64,000 bases of DNA from JAFAYN01 sp963733105. GTDB taxonomy: Bacteria > Gemmatimonadota > Gemmatimonadetes > Longimicrobiales > Longimicrobiaceae. Position 1 is the first letter of the stretch. Each line of letters begins with the position of its first letter. The stretch lies in contig CAVTCB010000005.1 of assembly GCA_963733105.1 (NCBI GenBank), positions 124,001-188,000 of the forward strand, given 5' to 3'. This document shows positions 7,835-18,700 of the stretch, one piece after another. The position numbers and the translations under genes were made by a program. The notes below the pieces were generated by a model. It saw only the letters and a list, made by a program, of their open reading frames with translations. It made no database searches and was not told the origin of the DNA.

Positions 7835-8518
7835 CTAAGCGGTCTGCGCGCGCGAGAGCTGCTCGGACTTCTGCGGCGAGGCCAGCAGGCCGTGCAGCTG
7901 GGCCCAGCGGCTCGCCTCGGTCCGGTTCGCGACGTCGAGCTTCCGGTACACGTTCGAGAGGTGGAACTTCACCGTCTGCTCGGTCACCCAGAGCATCTTC
8001 GCCAGCTGAGTGTTCGAGTGCCCCTCCGCGACCAGCTGGAGGATCTCCAGCTCGCGCCGCGTCAGGTCCGGGAGGTCCTCCGTCGCGACCCGCGCGGCCT
8101 GCGCGGCGGCCGGACGGCTGCCGGGCAGATACACCGAGTGCGCGAACGCCTGCCTGATCGCCGAGCGCAGGTCGTCCGGGTGCGCCGTCTTGATCACGTA
8201 TGCCACCGCGCCGGACGCAAGCGCTGCGTCGATGTGCTTCGCGTCGTCGTACACCGACAGCACGATCGCCCGTAGGCCGGGAACGATCTCGTTCCCCTTG
8301 CGCACGAGCTCGATGCCGTCGAGGTCGCCGTCCGGCATCTGGATGCCGGTGACGAGGACGTCGGGACGATGCTCCGTCACGAGCGCAAGCCCTTCGCGCC
8401 CCGACGTCGCCGTGCCGACGACAGTGAGTCCTAGGTCGCCCACCACCATGCTGACCGCGTCGAGCCAGAGTGGATGGTGGTCGACGAGTACCGCAGTTCG
8501 CCCGTTGTATTGAGTCAT
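7835..8518 (-). CDS. NarL/LuxR response regulator lacking the usual Asp
   Basis: 227 residues from the ATG at 8518 (MTQYNGRTAVLVDHHPLW), which aligns with family starts. The receiver domain covers about residues 7-120 and a LuxR-type HTH about 160-222 (LTRRELEILQLVAEGHSNTQ, VTEQTVKFHLSNVYRKLDV). The receiver is unusual: the phosphoacceptor position reads LVTGIQMPDGD, with Gly where Asp normally stands, and the acidic pair near the N-terminus is VDHHP instead of VDDHP. The conserved Lys (YVIKTAHP) and Ser (VLSVYDD) remain. It may therefore act without phosphorylation. No histidine kinase is adjacent. The nearby polysaccharide locus is a possible target (inference). Confidence 0.9.
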   Translation of the reverse strand: MTQYNGRTAVLVDHHPLWLDAVSMVVGDLGLTVVGTATSGREGLALVTEHRPDVLVTGIQMPDGDLDGIELVRKGNEIVPGLRAIVLSVYDDAKHIDAALASGAVAYVIKTAHPDDLRSAIRQAFAHSVYLPGSRPAAAQAARVATEDLPDLTRRELEILQLVAEGHSNTQLAKMLWVTEQTVKFHLSNVYRKLDVANRTEASRWAQLHGLLASPQKSEQLSRAQTA

Positions 8519-8606
8519 CGAAAGGGCCGCCTTTCGTGCCTTGCCGTGTTGCGTGTGGTGCTTGCCGCCGCCCGCGCCCGCCACGCCCGCCTTGTCTCCT
8601 GTGCAG

Positions 8607-8635
8607 AACCTAGCGCAGAACGCGACGAAAGTGAA
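8607..8635 (-). promoter_or_regulatory. Promoter of the response regulator
   Basis: On the minus strand TTCACT (8635-8630), 17-bp spacer, TAGGTT (8612-8607). It matches 4 of 6 bases at each box with ideal spacing. Transcription would start near 8600, leaving a leader of about 80 nt before the ATG. Confidence 0.45.
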
Positions 8636-8692
8636 GGTTTCATGGGAAAAAATCTGGAGAAAGCTCCCTAAGCTTGTGTGCGCAAAGAGAGC

Positions 8693-8709
8693 CTCTTGCT
8701 GATCAAGAG
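8693..8709 (-). terminator. Terminator of the minus-strand polysaccharide genes
   Basis: CTCTTG and CAAGAG form a perfect 6-bp stem with a 5-nt loop, about 20 nt past the dehydrogenase stop. On the minus strand a pyrimidine-rich GCTCTCTTTG follows. It is a weak but well-placed terminator. Confidence 0.4.
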
Positions 8710-8728
8710 TCCCGGGCGAGCGCGGATC

Positions 8729-9772
8729 TCACGGTCGAGCGCGAAACGCGATCACGTTCTCCTGCTCCAGTCCCTGACGCGGCGCGATCGCCTCGGTCGT
8801 GCCGTGCGTCGCGCACGAGCGCTCGAGCGCCTCGACGACTGCGAGCGCCGCGGAGCCCTCGCGACCGTACGGAACCTCGCTGCGGGAGCGCACCGCGGTC
8901 AGGAAGCGGGCGCAGCCTGCCCCGAGGCAGTCGTCGGCCGGCAGCCGAAATGTGATCGTGCCGCCCTGCTCGTCCGCGAGCTCGCCGAACGCTCGCCCGG
9001 CCGAGCCGTTGACGCGAAGCGAGAGCTCGCGCTCGGGATCCGAGGCGTCGAGGACCGCAGTCGCCTCCGAGCCCACGACGACGATTCGCTCCGCCCGCTC
9101 GCCCTCGAGGTACGAGAGGTGCAGATGGACGTCGATGCCCGTGGCGAAGGAGAGCTTGGCGTGGGCGACGTCAGGCCGCTCGCGGCCGAGGTACGACTCG
9201 CCGACGGCGAACGCCTCGACCGGCTCGTCCCGGAGCAGGTCGAGCACGACGGCGATCGTCTCCGCGCCCAGCTCGCGGAGCAGATCGCCCGAGTCGTCGC
9301 CCCGCAGGTCGAAGCGGTACGCGTGCACGTAGAAGATCTCGCCGAGCGCGCCACGCTCGAGCAGCCGGTGCAACCGGGTCACACCCGGCCGGTAGAGCGC
9401 AGCCGAATGAGCCATCAGCTGCCGCTTGTGGCGAGCCGCGGCGTCGACGAGCTCGTCGGCCTCGACGGAGTGCCGGGCGAGCGGTCCGTCGACGAGGACG
9501 TGCTTGTCGGCCGCCAGCGCAGCGAGCGCGCGCCCTTCCGCGGCGAGCTCCGTCGAGGCGAACACGACCGCGTCGAGGTCCTCGTCCGCGAGCAGCTGGC
9601 CGAAGTCGGTCGTCCACGAGGTGGCAGCGCCGTAGCCGACGCTGGCGACGCGCGGCGCCCGGTCGCAGATCCAGCGCAGGCGCGCCTGAGGCAGCGCGTC
9701 GAACGTGCGCGCGAGCGTGTCCCCCAGTCCGGACGCGTCGCAGACGACGCCGACGTTGACGGGTGCCCTCAT
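8729..9772 (-). CDS. Gfo/Idh/MocA-family sugar dehydrogenase
   Basis: 347 residues from an ATG at 9772 that has GGAGG 6 nt upstream, so it has its own start although the frame is continuous with the flippase gene before it. The N-terminal Rossmann half begins VNVGVVCDASGLGDTL; the family's EKPL-type motif appears as VLVDGPLARHS, so the usual Lys of EKP is missing. The C-terminal half has the YRFDLRGDDSGDLL segment typical of the GFO_IDH_MocA C domain. Family members oxidise or epimerise nucleotide sugars with NAD(P). Here it probably modifies the sugar exported by the adjoining flippase. The altered EKP motif leaves activity uncertain. Confidence 0.75.
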   Translation of the reverse strand: MRAPVNVGVVCDASGLGDTLARTFDALPQARLRWICDRAPRVASVGYGAATSWTTDFGQLLADEDLDAVVFASTELAAEGRALAALAADKHVLVDGPLARHSVEADELVDAAARHKRQLMAHSAALYRPGVTRLHRLLERGALGEIFYVHAYRFDLRGDDSGDLLRELGAETIAVVLDLLRDEPVEAFAVGESYLGRERPDVAHAKLSFATGIDVHLHLSYLEGERAERIVVVGSEATAVLDASDPERELSLRVNGSAGRAFGELADEQGGTITFRLPADDCLGAGCARFLTAVRSRSEVPYGREGSAALAVVEALERSCATHGTTEAIAPRQGLEQENVIAFRARP

Positions 9773-11071
9773 GGCGCTCCTCCGGCGCCGCATGAGCGCG
9801 AGCCCGAGCAGCGGCACGGCGGCGGCGGTGCCGACGGCGAACGCGGTCGCGACGCGGAAGAGCGCCTCGCCCGGCACGACCGCGTAGACGCCGAGGAAGA
9901 CGAGCGCCGAAATGACCCAGCCGAGCGCCGCGATTCGCCCGCAGTCGAGCGCGAGGAGCGCCTGCGAGAACGTCGACGTGGCGAGGTAGCAGCCGATGCC
10001 GACGCCGAGCAGCGCCAGCTCGACTCGCGTCGACGTGTACTCGGGCCCGTAGACGGCCTGCAGCGCCGCGGGACCGACGGCGGCGGCGACAAGCACGATC
10101 AGCGCCGCGCACGCGGCGAGGCCGCCGACCGTCCGCAGCACCGCCCGCCGGAAGAGCGCGCGCTCGGCGGCGGCGTGGAGCCGCGTCAGGTTCGGCAGGA
10201 GCGACGTCGCCAGGCCCTGGAAGATGAAGACCGGAACGCGCACGAGCATCGTCGCCGCGAACACGAGCCCGGCGACCTCACTCGCGTTCTCGCCGCCGCC
10301 GAGCATGACGAGGAGCGGCCCACCGTTGACGAGCACCTGGTCGGCGATCGCGATCACGGCGGCCGGCCAGGCAAACGCAACCGCCGCGCCGACGTGGAAC
10401 GGCGTTCCCTCACGCTGCCGGACCAGCGAACGAAGCACGCGCCGACCCACGAGCACCGGCAGGACCACGCTGGCGACCGCGGCCGCGACCATCGCAGCGG
10501 CGGCGAGATCGCGCGAAGCGACGACGAGCAGCGGCAGGACGACGGCGACACGGATGGCGCCGTCCGTGGTCAGGAGCAGCGCGTAGCCGCCGAACCAGCC
10601 CGACCCGGCGCAGACGCCGCGCATGACGTACGCGACGCCGTAGGCGGCTAGGCCGAGCAGAAGCGCGGCGACGTAGAAGCTGTCGCCGAGAAAGAGTTGC
10701 TCGCGCACGGCGTCCCAGCCCAGTGCGCCTGCGAGCGCGATGCCCGCGGCGAGGACGAGATAGATCCTGAGCATCGCGCGCAGCACCGAGCGGATCTCCT
10801 GGCCGCGCGCCAGCCGGTCGGCGAACGCGCGGGAGGTCGTCTGCTCGAGCGGCCGGAAGAGGACGACGACGAGCAGGAAGAGCGCCGCCCAGAGCACCGC
10901 GACGAGCCCGTACGCCTCCGGGCCGAGGATGCGCGCGGCGAGCACGTGGTAGGCGTAGGCGAGCACGCCCGAGGCGACCGTCGCTCCGGAGAGGAGCAGG
11001 GCGCCGTCGAACGTGCGCGGCTGCCGCCGCCGCTCGGCGGCGACGGCCGGAGCGACCGCGATCTCGGTCAC
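9773..11071 (-). CDS. Lipid-linked oligosaccharide flippase (Wzx/MATE-like)
   Basis: About 433 residues with 12-14 hydrophobic segments, e.g. GALLLSGATVASGVLAYAYH, ILGPEAYGLVAVLWAALFLL, SLLPNLTRLHAAAERALFRR. This is the polysaccharide-biosynthesis branch of the MOP exporter superfamily, which flips undecaprenyl-linked sugar units across the inner membrane. The start is taken as GTG 11071 (TEIAVAPAV...); the frame stays open up to an ATG at 11188, but that extension is not family-like. At the 3' end the frame reads without a stop into the dehydrogenase. A one-base error just upstream would restore an ATGA overlap (TGA at 9771-9769). Confidence 0.75.
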
Positions 11072-11340
11072 GTCGCGCCGTCCCCGAGAAGCGGCGCGAG
11101 CTGCGCCTGGATGCGTCCTCGCCACACGCCTTCGATCATGCGCCGCGCACCCAGCCGCGAGAAATCCCCTACGGACCAGGGTTTCCACGGTCCGTCGCGC
11201 ACGCGACTACCCCCCGAAGGGCTAGCTGCCCCGACTGCCGGACGGGATTCCCGCTCTGGCCTGGTTCCTCGGACGCCCCACTCCTAGGCTCCTTTTCAGG
11301 GGCACGGCAAGCAATTTCGAGGTGGGAGTAGGCGAGCGAC
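11072..11340. other. Divergent gap between flippase and GT2 genes
   Basis: About 270 bp. The minus strand keeps an open frame that ends in a TGA overlapping the flippase GTG (…DGPWKPWSVGDFSRLGARR… ending LLGDGAT). It looks protein-like near its end, but has no convincing start and reads on into the antisense of the GT2 gene. Promoters for both directions should lie here; I see no consensus boxes. Confidence 0.3.
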
Positions 11341-12159
11341 GTGAGCATCGTGGAGCAGACCGCAAGGTCGGCGGCAGAAGAGACGCCAGGAGTGGCGCGG
11401 CAACTCCTGTTCGTCATCCCCGCCTTCAACGAGGAGGAGAACCTCCCGGGGCTCTTCGCCGACCTCGCAGGCGCCGCCGACCTGCTCGGCGAGCGCTCGC
11501 GGATCTTCATCGTCGACGACGGCTCGGCCGACGCGACGCCGGAGCTCGTCGAGTCGTACGAGGGGCCGCTGCCCGTCGAGCTCGTTCGGCTGGAGGTCAA
11601 CCAGGGCCCGGGCGCGGCGTTCCGCACCGGCTTCGACGCCGCGCTCGAGCATGCAGGGCCCGACGCGCTGATCGTGACGCTCGAGGCCGACACGACGAGC
11701 GACCTCGGCGCGCTCCCGCAGATGCTGGACGAGGTCCACCTCGGCGCGGACGTCGTCCTCGCCGACTGGCAGATGGTCGGCGTGAGCGCGCACCGCCGCC
11801 TGCTCAGCGCGGGCGCCGGCTGGGTCGTCCGCAAGGGCCTCGGGCTCGAGGCGACGACCGTGTCTTCCTTCTTCCGCGTCTACCGAGCCTCGACGCTCCG
11901 CGAAGCGTCGCGCCGCCACGGCGAGCACCTGATCCGCGAGCGGGGCTTCGCCTGCAAGGCGGAGCTGCTCGCCAAGCTCGCCTCGATGGGCGCGCGCATC
12001 GTCGAGGTGCCGGTCTCGCTCGACTGGAGCCGCCGCAACGGCGAGAGCAAGATGCCGGTCTTCAAGACCATGCTCGCGTACTGGCGGATGCTCTTCCGCG
12101 AGCGCTCGGGCGTGCCGGAGCCGGTGCCCGCACCGTCGGACGGCGTCGCCTCGGCATGA
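11341..12159 (+). CDS. GT2-family glycosyltransferase (dolichol-phosphate-mannose synthase-like)
   Basis: 272 residues from GTG 11341. The GT-A fold motifs are present: FVIPAFNEEENLPGLFADL, then IFIVDDGSADATPELV (nucleotide-sugar binding), NQGPGAAFRTGFDAA, and the metal-binding TLEADTTSD in place of the usual DxD. A late NGESKMPVFKTMLAYWRML segment is typical of DPM1-like enzymes. It transfers a sugar from a nucleotide donor to a polyprenyl-phosphate or glycan at the cytoplasmic membrane. It overlaps the next gene by ATGA (12156-12159), so the three plus-strand genes form one operon with the flippase locus opposite. Confidence 0.85.
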   Translation: MSIVEQTARSAAEETPGVARQLLFVIPAFNEEENLPGLFADLAGAADLLGERSRIFIVDDGSADATPELVESYEGPLPVELVRLEVNQGPGAAFRTGFDAALEHAGPDALIVTLEADTTSDLGALPQMLDEVHLGADVVLADWQMVGVSAHRRLLSAGAGWVVRKGLGLEATTVSSFFRVYRASTLREASRRHGEHLIRERGFACKAELLAKLASMGARIVEVPVSLDWSRRNGESKMPVFKTMLAYWRMLFRERSGVPEPVPAPSDGVASA

Positions 12160-13476
12160 GGCCGAGCGTCGGGATCGTCGGCGGGGGCATCCTCGGGATG
12201 ACCGCGGCCTACAGGCTCGCGCAGGCCGGCGTCGCCGTGTCCCTGTACGAGCGTGCACCCGATCTCGGCGGTCTCGTCGGGTCGTTCGACTTCGACGGCA
12301 CGCCCGGTCGACCGCTTCTACCACGTCGTCCTGCCCAGCGACGACCGCATCGTCGGCCTCGCCGACGAGCTCGGGCTCGGCGACCGCTGGCGCTTCCGGC
12401 CGACCAAGGTCGGCTTCTACGGCGACGGCCGGCTCTTCTCGATGACCTCGCCGAAGGAGTTCCTCACCTTCCCGCTCCTGAAGCCGCACGAGCGCGTGCG
12501 GCTCGCGGCCTTCGTCGCGCGCTGCCAGCTGACCAAGGGTCACGACGCGCTCGACGACGAGCCGCTCGACAAGTGGCTGCGGCGCCACTGCGGGCGCGGC
12601 GTCGTCGAGAAGCTCTGGAAGCCGCTGCTCGACTCCAAGTTCGACGGCCGCTTCGAGGACCTGCCCGCGACCTACATCTGGGCCCGGACCCGCCGCATGG
12701 GCTCGACTCGCGACAAGAGCGGTCGCGAGGTGATGGGCTGGTTGGACGGCGGCTACCAGACACTCATCGACGCCCTCGAGCGCAGGATCGTCGCCCTCGG
12801 GGGCGACGTAAGGGCGGGGGCGACCGTAGAGCAGATTGCATCCGAGGGCGGCCGCGCCGTCGGTGTCGTCGTCGACGGTCGCCTCCGCCGCTTCGACCAC
12901 GTCCTCTGCACGCTCGCGCCGCCGATGGCGCGTCGGCTGCTCTCACCCGAGCTCGCCGACCGCGCGCCGGCCGACCACTGCCGCTACCTCGGCGTCGTCT
13001 GCCTGCTCCTGCGCGTCAAGCGCAGCGTCAGCCCCTACTACCACCTCAACATCACCGACCGCCGCGTGCCGCTGACCACGATCGTCGAGACGACGCACGT
13101 CGCCGACCCGGAGAAGCTGGGCGGCCACCTGCTCTACGTCTCCAAGTACGTCGACCCGGGCCACCCCGACCAGGAGCGCTCGCCGGAGGAGCTCGAGCAG
13201 GCGTACCTCGGCTACGCGCGCACGATCTTCCCCGACCTGCGCGACGACGAGATCGTCTCGTCGGTGGTGCAGCGGGCGCGCGTGACCGAGCCGGTGCACC
13301 TCGTCGGCGGAGCGAAGCGGCTGCCGGACATGTTCCCGGCGCCGGGCCTCTCGCTCGCCTCGACGGCGCACGTCTATCCCGAGATCGTCAGCGGCCAGGC
13401 GGTCACGGGCGTCTCGAACCAGGTTGTTCCCGGGATCCTCGATCGGCTCCCGGTTCTCGAAAAGGCGGCGGCATGA
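12156..13476 (+). CDS. FAD-dependent oxidoreductase, UDP-galactopyranose-mutase-like, one frameshift
   Basis: About 440 residues. It starts at ATG 12156 with a dinucleotide-binding motif, GIVGGGILGMTAAYRLAQAG, and ERAPDLGGLVGSF. The frame breaks near 12,303 and continues with VDRFYHVVLPSDD, the KFDGRFEDLPATYIWAR segment, and a C-terminal region with LYVSKYVDPG. The layout resembles the NAD(P)/FAD-binding amine-oxidase/UDP-galactopyranose-mutase group, often annotated in glycan loci of Actinobacteria. A role in sugar-ring or lipid-linked sugar modification fits the neighbours but is inferred. The single break is probably a sequence error. Confidence 0.75.
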
Positions 13477-13486
13477 CGGGGGTCAC

Positions 13487-14486
13487 ATGACCAAGATCGG
13501 AGTCACCGGTGCGGCCGGGTTCGTCGGCTCGCACCTCTGCGAACGACTGTTGAACGAGGACTACGAGGTCGTCGGAGTCGACGACCTCTCCTACGGCTCG
13601 ATGGCGAACCTGGAGCCGTTCCTCGAGCATCGCGGCTTCACGTTCGAGGTGCTCGACTGCACGCAGCGGCGACCGCTGCGGGCGGCGTTCGAAGGCTGCG
13701 ACGCGATCATGCACCTCGCGGCGAAGAAGATCCCGCGCTACGGCGGCACGCTGTCGACGCTCGAGGTCAACGTGACCGGCGTGAACGCGGCCTGCTCGGT
13801 CGCGCTCTCGCTCGACGCAGACGTGATCGTGACGTCGACGTCCGACGTGTACGGGGACGGCACGCCGCCCTACCGCGAGGACGGCCAGCTCGTGATCGGG
13901 CCGCCGACCTCCAAGCGCTGGGCGTATGCGGTCTCGAAGATGTACGACGAGCACCACGCGCTCGCGCTCGCCGACGAGCGCGGCCTGAAGGTGACGATCC
14001 TGCGCCTCTTCAACGTCTACGGCCCGCGCAACCACCTGACCTGGTGGGGCGGCCCGACGGTGACCTTCATCGAAGCGCTGCTCAACGGCGAAGCCGCGGA
14101 GATCCACGGCGACGGCCTGCAGACGCGGAGCTTCACCTACGTCGAGGACACGGTGGACGGCTTCATGCGCGCGCTCGCAGACGCCGGAGTCGCGCGGCGA
14201 GGTCGTCAACATCGGCTCGACCGACTCGCTCTCGATCAGGTGCCTCGCCGAGAAGATCCAGGAGCGGCTCGAGATCCCGCAGCCGCTGCGGGCGACGTTC
14301 ATCGGCTACGACGAGATGCCCGGCAACTACCAGGACGTGCGCCACCGCGTGCCCGACACGACGAAGGCGCGCGAGCTGCTCGGCTTCGAGGCGAAGGTTT
14401 CGCTCGACGAGGGCCTCGAGCGTACGATCGAGTGGCACCGGGAGCAGCGAGAGCTCGCCGCTCGCGCCTCCGCCGGCGGGGCCTGA
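13487..14486 (+). CDS. NAD-dependent sugar epimerase/dehydratase, one frameshift
   Basis: An extended-SDR enzyme of about 332 residues. The N-terminal GVTGAAGFVGSHLCERLL binds NAD; the active site is STSDVYGDG with YAVSKMYDE (Tyr-x3-Lys). LRLFNVYGPRNH and GDGLQTRSFTYVEDTVDGFM are the usual UDP-glucose-4-epimerase-like substrate-site motifs. The frame breaks near 14,190, after FMRALADAG; the continuation GEVVNIGSTDSLSIRCLAEK to LDEGLERTIEWHR completes the fold and ends at TGA 14484-14486. It makes or interconverts a nucleotide sugar, likely the donor for the neighbouring GT2. Confidence 0.85.
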
Positions 14487-14507
14487 GAGGCGGTCGACGG
14501 GGGGACG

Positions 14508-15627
14508 GTGACCAGGCGGACCACGACGATCGGCATCCTCGCCGCCGCACTGGCGGCACTCTCGCTGCCTCGCCGTCTGGTCGGAGTGGCGCGATCCCGT
14601 CGACGTGGACGCTGGACGGCGCTCTTCTACCAGGAGCGCGTGCTCGAGCTCCGCGGCGCCGATCACGAGAGTGCGCACAGCCAGACGCTTCGACGGTCGG
14701 ATCGCCGCAGAGCTTCGCGAGCGAGGACCCGGGTCACACGGGGAACCCCGCCTGGGTCGAGTACAACGAGCCGTTCTACGAGCGGCGCGTCGCGGTGCCC
14801 GCTCGCCGGAGCGGCGCTCTACCCGGTCGCCGGAGACACGTTCGCTGCTTCTACGTCTCGCTCGCCGGCTACGTCGCGTCCATCGTCGCGCTCTTCGGCC
14901 TGCTGCTCCTGCGCTTTCAGGATCGCGATCGCAGCGGTGGTCGACGGTCGCCACGATCTTCCTGCCGCCGCTCACCGAGCCACTCGTCGTATCGCGATCA
15001 CCGACAGCTGGGGACTCGCTCTTCTGATCGTCGCGCTCGGGTGCGGCGATCCTCACACTCGACCGCGGACTCCACTGGCTCCCGCTCTGGATCGCAACGA
15101 TCGCGGTCCTCGGCTTCACGCGCGACAGCGCGTGGATCCCGTACTCGCTGCGGGCTTCCTGCGCGCTTCGCCATCGCTCGCGGAGCGCCGGTCGCGCTCG
15201 TCGCGTACCGGTGTCGCGGCAGCCGCTGCCGGCGCTCCTCCTCTTCACGACACCCGTGCAGAACCTGCTCGCGATGCTCGTCAACGACTTCGAGCCGTCG
15301 GCCGACACGTCGTGGGGCTTCATCGCGAGCAACTACCCGGGCGCAGTCGTCGAACTCGTTCGCGCCAACGTCGGCTTCCTTCGGCGCGGCGAGTGGTACA
15401 CGACGCTCTACCTCGTCGGCGGTGTGCTCGCACTCCTGCTGCTCGTCTGGCGGCGGCCGCGAGGTGAGGAACGTCGCGACGACGCTAGATGACCGCCGGC
15501 GGCCGTTGCTCGCGCTCGGGTACGTGCTGGCCGCGCCGGCCTTCAGCGCGTTCCGCCTCGAGCTCGCGTTCGTGCCGATGGCCGCGTGGGGCCTCGGCAC
15601 TCGCGACGGAGCTCGCTGTTCGAGTGA
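14508..15627 (+). CDS. Multi-pass membrane protein of the polysaccharide locus, heavily frame-broken
   Basis: GTG 14508 begins TRRTTTIGILAAALAALSLA, a first transmembrane helix, followed by a loop containing NPAWVEYNEPFYERRVAVPL and then about eight hydrophobic segments (YVASIVALFGLLLLRF, DSWGLALLIVALG, LLLFTTPVQNLLAMLV, LYLVGGVLALLLLVW). The long first extracytoplasmic loop and helix count are like GT-C glycosyltransferases or polymer-export proteins, but I recognise no catalytic motif. At least six frame breaks occur, so the true 3' end is uncertain: 15627 or 15737 depending on frame. Confidence 0.55.
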
Positions 15628-15771
15628 GCGCTAGCGCGAGCGCGGGTGGCTCACGTCGCAGCTCGATCCTCGCCGCATGGCTAGGCCGGCCTGAACCTCC
15701 GACCCTTGTCCCGCCGACTCGGCGGTTCGCGGGATAAAGAAGCGTCGGCAGCATCGCCGCCGGCCCTGACC
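15628..15771. other. Short gap before the galactose-oxidase giant
   Basis: About 140 bp that either end the membrane protein gene in another frame (to 15737) or form a plain spacer. No promoter or terminator was recognised. Confidence 0.3.
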
Positions 15772-18700
15772 ATGCGAACAACAGCGGTCTCACACCCAGC
15801 GTCTCTGGCGAGGAGTCCCGTCCTGGCAACGCGTCGACGCTGGCGCTCGTCGCCGTCGTCCTCGTCGCTCGTCCAGCTCGGCGGCTCGAGCGCCGCAGTC
15901 AGCGACCCGCCGGACGTCGTCGGCCAGTGGAGCGCGCCGCAGCCGTGGCCGATCGTCGCCGTCCACATGTCGCTCACGCCCGACGGGCGAGGTGTTCACG
16001 CTCGACGGCTTCGGCGCCGCGCTCAACTCCGAGCGGCTCTGGAACCCGGCGACGAGCACGTTCCGCGAGGTTCCCTACGGCCGCAACCTCTTCTGCTCGG
16101 GGCACATCCAGCTCGCGGACGGACGCACGCTCATCGTCGGCGGCCACATCAACGCGTACGAGGGGCTCAAGGACACGACGCTCTACAACGCGCAGACGAA
16201 CACGTACTTCCGCGGCGCCGACATGGCCGAGGCGCGCTGGTATCCGACCGCGACCCAGCTGCCGGACGGCCGCGTCCTCACGTTCGCCGGCGACCGGATC
16301 GTGCAGGACCGCCCGGGCCAGCCGCCTCCGCTCTCGGATGCGTCGGTCAACTCGCTGCCCGAGATCTACAACCCGACGACGAACACGTGGACGAGCCTGA
16401 CGAGCGCGCAGCTGACCTCGCCGCTCTATCCGCAGCTCTTCGTGCTCTCCGACGGCCGCATCCTCGATGTCGGCCCGGACCTGACCACGCGCGTGCTGAC
16501 ACCGGGGAGCTGGACGTGGTCGACCGTGGCGACGAGCCCGTTCGACGGCCACAGCGCCGTCATGTACCGCCCGAACAAGATCATGAAGTCGGGAGCGTGG
16601 GCTGACCCGGACTTCGGCGGCGCGGCCTCGTACGACTCGCACGGCCGCACTGCCGTGATCGACATGAGCGCCGGCTCACCCGCCTGGCGCGAGACGGCGC
16701 CGATGGCCAACGCCCGCTCGTACCACAACCTCACGCTGCTCCCCGACGGCACCGTGCTCGCGACCGGCGGCGGCACGCGCTCCGACGGAGTGAACCTCTC
16801 CAACGCGGTGTTGCCGGCCGAGATCTGGAATCCCGACACGGAGACGTGGACGGACCGTCGCTTCGTTGAGCGACGGCAGGCTCTACCACTCGACCGCGCT
16901 GCTGCTGCCGGACGGCCGCGTGTTGATGGCCGGCGGCGGCAGCGCTGGCCGGCGCCACCAACCAGCTGAGCGGCGAGATCTACTCGCCGCCGTACCTGTT
17001 CAAGGGCCCGCGGCCGACGATCACGACGGCACCGGGGTCGATGAACTACGGCGCGAGCTTCACGGTGACGACGCCGAACGCCGCCCAGATCGCCAAGGTG
17101 TCGCTGATCCGGTCGCCGTCGGTGACGCACGCGCTCGACATGAACCAGCGCTTCCAGTTCCTGAACTACACGGTGAACGGGAACTCGCTCACCGTCGACG
17201 CTCCGGCGAACGCGAACCTCGCGCCACCCGGCGACTACTGCTCTTCCTCGTCGACACGAACGGCGTCCCGTCGGTCGGCTCGTTCATCCGCCAGAACCCC
17301 GCCGCACAGTCAGGCGACACGACGCCGCCGACCGCGTCGATCACCGCGCCGACGAGCGGCGCCACAGTGAACGGCACTGTCACGGTCACCGCCAACGCGA
17401 GCGACAACGACGCCGTCGCCGGCGTCCAGTTCAAGCTCGACGGCGCCGATCTCGGCGTCGAGGACACGTCGGCGCCCTACTCGGTCTCCTGGGACACGAC
17501 CGCTCGTCGGCGAACGGCTCGCACACCCTGACCGCGGTCGCGCGCGACCTGACCGGCAACACTCGCGACGTCCGCACCGGTGCCCGTGACCGTCTCGAAC
17601 ACGGGGCCGCCCGGGGTCTCGTCGCGGCGTACGGCTTCGACGACGGGATCGGGCACGACCGCCACGGATGACGTCGGGCCACGGGCACAACGGCACGATC
17701 GCGAACGCGACGTGGGCCGGCGCGACCGCAGGCAAGTTCGGGAACGCGCTCTCCTTCAACGGCACGAATGCGTCCGTGACCGTGCCGGATGCCGCTGCGC
17801 TCGACCTGACGACCGGCATGACGCTCGAGGCCTGGGTTCGCCCGTCCGGCGTCGGCGACGACCTGGCGGACGGTCGTCCTGAAGGAGCAACCCGGCTACT
17901 ACGCGTACGCGCTCTACGCGAGCGACCGGCAACGGCCGGCCGAGCGGGAACGGGATGATCGACGGCGTCGACCGCGACGTCCGCGGCCCCGGCTCGCTGC
18001 CGCTCGAACACGTGGACGCATCTCGCGACGACGTACGACGGCAACGTGCTCGCGCTCTACGTCAACGGCGTCCAGGCCGCGCACGCTGCTCGCAACCGGC
18101 TCGATCGCGACCTCGACCGGCCCGCTCAAGCTGGGCGGGAACGCGATCTGGGGCGAGTGGTTCGGCGGGCTGATCGACGAGGTTCGCGTCTACAACCGCG
18201 CGTTGACGGCGGCCCAGATCCAGGCGGACATGAACGCGGCCCGTCGGCCACGGGCGATCAGACCGCGCCGTCGGCGCCGGGCGACGTTGGCCGCGGTCGG
18301 GTCGGTTGGCGACGGCGACGCTGTCTTGGGGGGCGGCGACCGACAACGTCGGCGTGGTGCGTTACAACGTGCATCGGGGCAGCTCGAGCGCGGGCTTCAC
18401 GCCTCGGCTGGCGAACCGGATCGCGCAGCCGAGCGACGACCGGCTACGTCGACAACGCGAGCCCGGGCACCTACTTCTACAGGGTGACCGCCGAGGACGC
18501 GGCCGGCAACGTCGGCCCCGCCTCGAACGAGGCCGCCGCGACCGTCACGGCGGACACGACCGCACCGTCGCGCGCCGACCGGGCTGAGCGGCGCCGGTGA
18601 CCGGCAGCACCGCCAACCTCGTCCTGGACCGCCGTCCACCGACAACGTCGCCGTCGTCCGCTACAACGTCCACCGCGGCACCAGCGCCGGCTTCACCCCC

